From an uncultured Clostridia bacterium (GTDB lineage: Bacteria > Bacillota > Clostridia > Oscillospirales > Ruminococcaceae): a stretch of 64,000 bases of DNA. The position numbers and the translations under genes are program-made. The DNA is taken from the NCBI GenBank assembly GCA_947168885.1, contig CAMVNQ010000008.1, positions 1 to 64,000 of the forward strand, given 5' to 3'. The first letter of the stretch is position 1. Each line of letters begins with the position of its first letter. The notes under the pieces are model-generated. The model worked only from the letters and a program-made list of their open reading frames with translations, made no database searches and was not told where the DNA came from. Positions 61,831 through 64,000 of the stretch are shown in pieces.

Positions 61831-64000
61831 ATGCTCAGAATTATATGTGGAGAAGCCGGAACAGGAAAATCGGCCCTTCTCCGCGAAAAGCTCAGAAACG
61901 CCGCCTTGAGCGGAAAAAAGACCGTCTATCTCGTCCCGGACCAGTTCTCGTTCGAGGCTGAAAAGCTGATATACAAGAGCGTTCCGCATGAGTTTTCGCG
62001 CAACTGTCGGGTCACCGCGTTCTCGCGTGAGGCGCAGAACATACTGCATCTTTACGGTGAGACCAAAGAGTACGCCGACGACATCGCAAAGCGCGTCGTT
62101 ATCCGTCTCGCGCTTGAGGAAGCGAAACGTTCCGGCGAGCTTGAATACTATCACGGACAGGTGCAGAAGCAAGGGTTTCCCGAGTTCGCGCTCGGTATGA
62201 TAAGAGATATGCGCGGCGCGGGAATGTCACCGTCCGCACTTCGCGGAATGATCGCGGCAGACGATACCATGAGCGAGCCGCTTACCAGAAAACTGAGCGA
62301 CATAGCGGTGATCTATTCTGCTTACGACCGGATACTTACGCAGAACTTTGATGACAAGCTCGACGATATACGCCGTGCGGCAGAGATAATACTGCGAACC
62401 GATATTTTTGACAACACCGAGATATTTATAGACGAATTTGACAGCTTTTCCGGAGACCAGCAAGGCTTCATAAAAGCCCTGATCGACAAGGCGGATAATG
62501 TCACTATAGCTCTGACCTGCGACTATCCGGAGCGGAAAGAGCGTAAATTCGAAGCTGTGTGCAGGCTCATAGACCGCATAGCAGGGGATAGTGCGCCTGA
62601 GGTCACGGTCTGCGGTACGGTGTATCGAAGACCGAAAACACTGCGTGTCATAGAAGCCCGCGACCGCTGGCAGGAGTGCGACTGGATATGCGCCGAGATA
62701 CGTGCTCTTACCGACAGCGGCGTTCGATGCCGCGAGATAGCCGTTATTGCGCCCGACGCGGGGAGCACCCGTATTCTCGACAGTGCTCTCCGGCGCTATG
62801 AAATACCTGCGTTTGCCGACATTCCCGAGCCTCTAATGACAAGGTCGTTCGTGCGGTTCTGTATCTACACTCTGAAGGCGCTCTCGTTTCAGACCGAGGA
62901 CTTACTGCGCTATATCAAGAGCGGATTCGTGCGCGGCGCGGACAAAAAGCTTATAACAAACGAATATATCGACCTGCTTGAAATGCTGTGCCGGCAGTAC
63001 GACCTTCGCAGGAAAGACTGGCTTAAGCCCTTCCCGGCCGAACTTGACGGGCTTGGTCTGCTAAAAGGCAGGGGTGTGAAGCGCGATGAGCTTGAGACTG
63101 TCCGGAAAAGTATCATTGACCCGCTTACAGAGCTTAAAAGCGCGCTTGACGACGCAGACGGCGCGGAAATGACAAAGCTTCTCTGCGATTTCGTCTGCAA
63201 CACTATGGACGTGCGTAACGCGCTCTACGGAAAGTGCGTCATAAAGCACAGCGAAACCGGCAAGCCTATATACGACCCGCGTCTCCTTGACGAGTACAGC
63301 GGGCTCTGGGACGATACCATGACCGTGTTTGAATCCGCGTTCAAGGCGCTTCACGGGCATAAAATATCGCTCGACGAGTTTACCCGGATCCTTTCGGACG
63401 TTTTTACGGTGACAACTATCGCAAAGCCGCCGCAGACGCTTGACGCTGTGACTGTCGGCGATTCGTCAAGAAGCCGCTTTGTCGGCGTGAAGCATCTGTT
63501 CATTTGTGGGTTCAGCCGAGGTGTCATGCCGCCGCCCGCTAAAGTCTCCGATGTGTTCACTCCGTCAGAGAGTGAGCAGCTCACAAGGCTCGGCGTTCCA
63601 GTCGTTTCGGACAGGCTGTCGCGCTATTCACAGGAGCTCTTTACGGTGTATCGATGTGTGAATATCCCGTCGGAGAGTCTCTATATCACCTATCCGATAA
63701 TGAAGGAGGACGGCGGTATCCTTGAGCCGTCACCGGACATCGCGGAGATAAAAGAAGCCTACGGAGCGTCGGTCGAGGGCGCTGACAACTTCGGCGCAGA
63801 GCATTACTGCCGGACGGAAAGCTCGGCAGAACGCTATCTCGCTCATATTTACCGTGACCCGTCCAGACTTGCGGAACGAAAAGTGCTGATGAACGCAGTC
63901 CCGGGATGGTACGCGGCGATGCTGCGCTCGGCGTCGGGAGAAAAGCCCGACCGTGACCGCCACAGACTTCCGGAGGATAAAGCGGCAAAACTGCTCACTC
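61831..64000 (+). CDS. addB: ATP-dependent helicase/nuclease subunit B (AddB), N-terminal part
   Basis: The frame begins MLRIICGEAGTGKSALLREKL at 61831 (SD GGGAGG) and stays open for 723 codons to the window end; the C-terminal nuclease domain with its 4Fe-4S cysteines is outside. GEAGTGKS is the Walker A-like motif of AddB, VYLVPDQFSFEAEKLIYK and EIFIDEFDSFSGDQQ match conserved AddB stretches. AddAB unwinds and resects DNA double-strand ends for recombination; addA would be expected just after the window. Confidence 0.9.
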   Translation, partial: MLRIICGEAGTGKSALLREKLRNAALSGKKTVYLVPDQFSFEAEKLIYKSVPHEFSRNCRVTAFSREAQNILHLYGETKEYADDIAKRVVIRLALEEAKRSGELEYYHGQVQKQGFPEFALGMIRDMRGAGMSPSALRGMIAADDTMSEPLTRKLSDIAVIYSAYDRILTQNFDDKLDDIRRAAEIILRTDIFDNTEIFIDEFDSFSGDQQGFIKALIDKADNVTIALTCDYPERKERKFEAVCRLIDRIAGDSAPEVTVCGTVYRRPKTLRVIEARDRWQECDWICAEIRALTDSGVRCREIAVIAPDAGSTRILDSALRRYEIPAFADIPEPLMTRSFVRFCIYTLKALSFQTEDLLRYIKSGFVRGADKKLITNEYIDLLEMLCRQYDLRRKDWLKPFPAELDGLGLLKGRGVKRDELETVRKSIIDPLTELKSALDDADGAEMTKLLCDFVCNTMDVRNALYGKCVIKHSETGKPIYDPRLLDEYSGLWDDTMTVFESAFKALHGHKISLDEFTRILSDVFTVTTIAKPPQTLDAVTVGDSSRSRFVGVKHLFICGFSRGVMPPPAKVSDVFTPSESEQLTRLGVPVVSDRLSRYSQELFTVYRCVNIPSESLYITYPIMKEDGGILEPSPDIAEIKEAYGASVEGADNFGAEHYCRTESSAERYLAHIYRDPSRLAERKVLMNAVPGWYAAMLRSASGEKPDRDRHRLPEDKAAKLLT

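Overview
The window looks like a chromosome segment of a spore-forming, Gram-positive Clostridia bacterium, most likely of the Ruminococcus/Oscillospiraceae group. The evidence is the dipicolinate synthase pair dpaA-dpaB and a YlmC/YmxH-type sporulation protein, an L27 precursor extension with its Prp protease, single-membrane surface proteins (SLH repeats and an NPSTG sorting signal), strong SD sequences, consensus -35/-10 promoters, and a GH130 mannooligosaccharide phosphorylase of the kind known from Ruminococcus albus. No rRNA, tRNA, CRISPR array, prophage or intact insertion sequence was recognised.

Layout. 1-6.3 kb: a truncated zinc-ribbon protein, a GNAT acetyltransferase, an orphan lipoprotein solute-binding protein, a fused IspDF enzyme, a 283-bp MITE-like element and the GH130 enzyme. 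6.7-19.7 kb: a Gram-positive type IV pilus locus (pilC, a pilM-pilN fusion, pilO, a large tip-like minor pilin, two prepilins, then pilD on the opposite strand, then pilB and pilT). 20-23.8 kb: an SLH-anchored YcdB-domain protein and a deacetylase-fold protein lacking canonical catalytic residues. 23.8-30.4 kb (minus strand): rplU-prp-rpmA, a membrane protein, obg, a short insertion-like spacer, mrnC, a secreted alpha/alpha-toroid protein and yebC. 30.5-37.7 kb (minus): a very large protein joining an ECF-sigma-like N-terminus to a transmembrane helix and an extracellular propeller-like domain, a membrane/TPR protein, an XRE regulator with a tiny membrane partner, and a YbjQ protein. 37.8-41.2 kb: an NfeD/flotillin membrane-domain operon that includes a frameshifted small zinc-ribbon gene. 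41.4-47.4 kb: a FecR-domain surface protein, a CHASE2-adenylate cyclase and, convergent with it, a GAF-GGDEF diguanylate cyclase plus a metallo-beta-lactamase-fold protein. 47.4-49.8 kb: rpsB-tsf and ylmC. 50-51.4 kb: an SCP2 protein with a Lys/Ala/Pro tail and two half-size TauE/SafE permeases. 51.5-56.3 kb: a polysaccharide/surface operon (BY-kinase-like ATPase, EpsG-like polymerase, membrane protein, NPSTG-anchored coiled-coil protein). 56.4-64 kb: dpaAB, two CPBP intramembrane proteases, glmU and the start of addB.

Common threads are envelope and surface functions (pili, SLH and sortase anchoring, EpsG/BY-kinase, GlmU, flotillin) and second-messenger signalling (cAMP and c-di-GMP synthases in convergent neighbouring operons). 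The most unusual object is the 1469-residue sigma/propeller protein. Others that merit a second look are the prepilin with four CxxC pairs, the inactive-looking deacetylase, the prepilin peptidase with a 100-residue insertion, several tiny genes missed by length cut-offs, and two non-coding repeat or structured elements.
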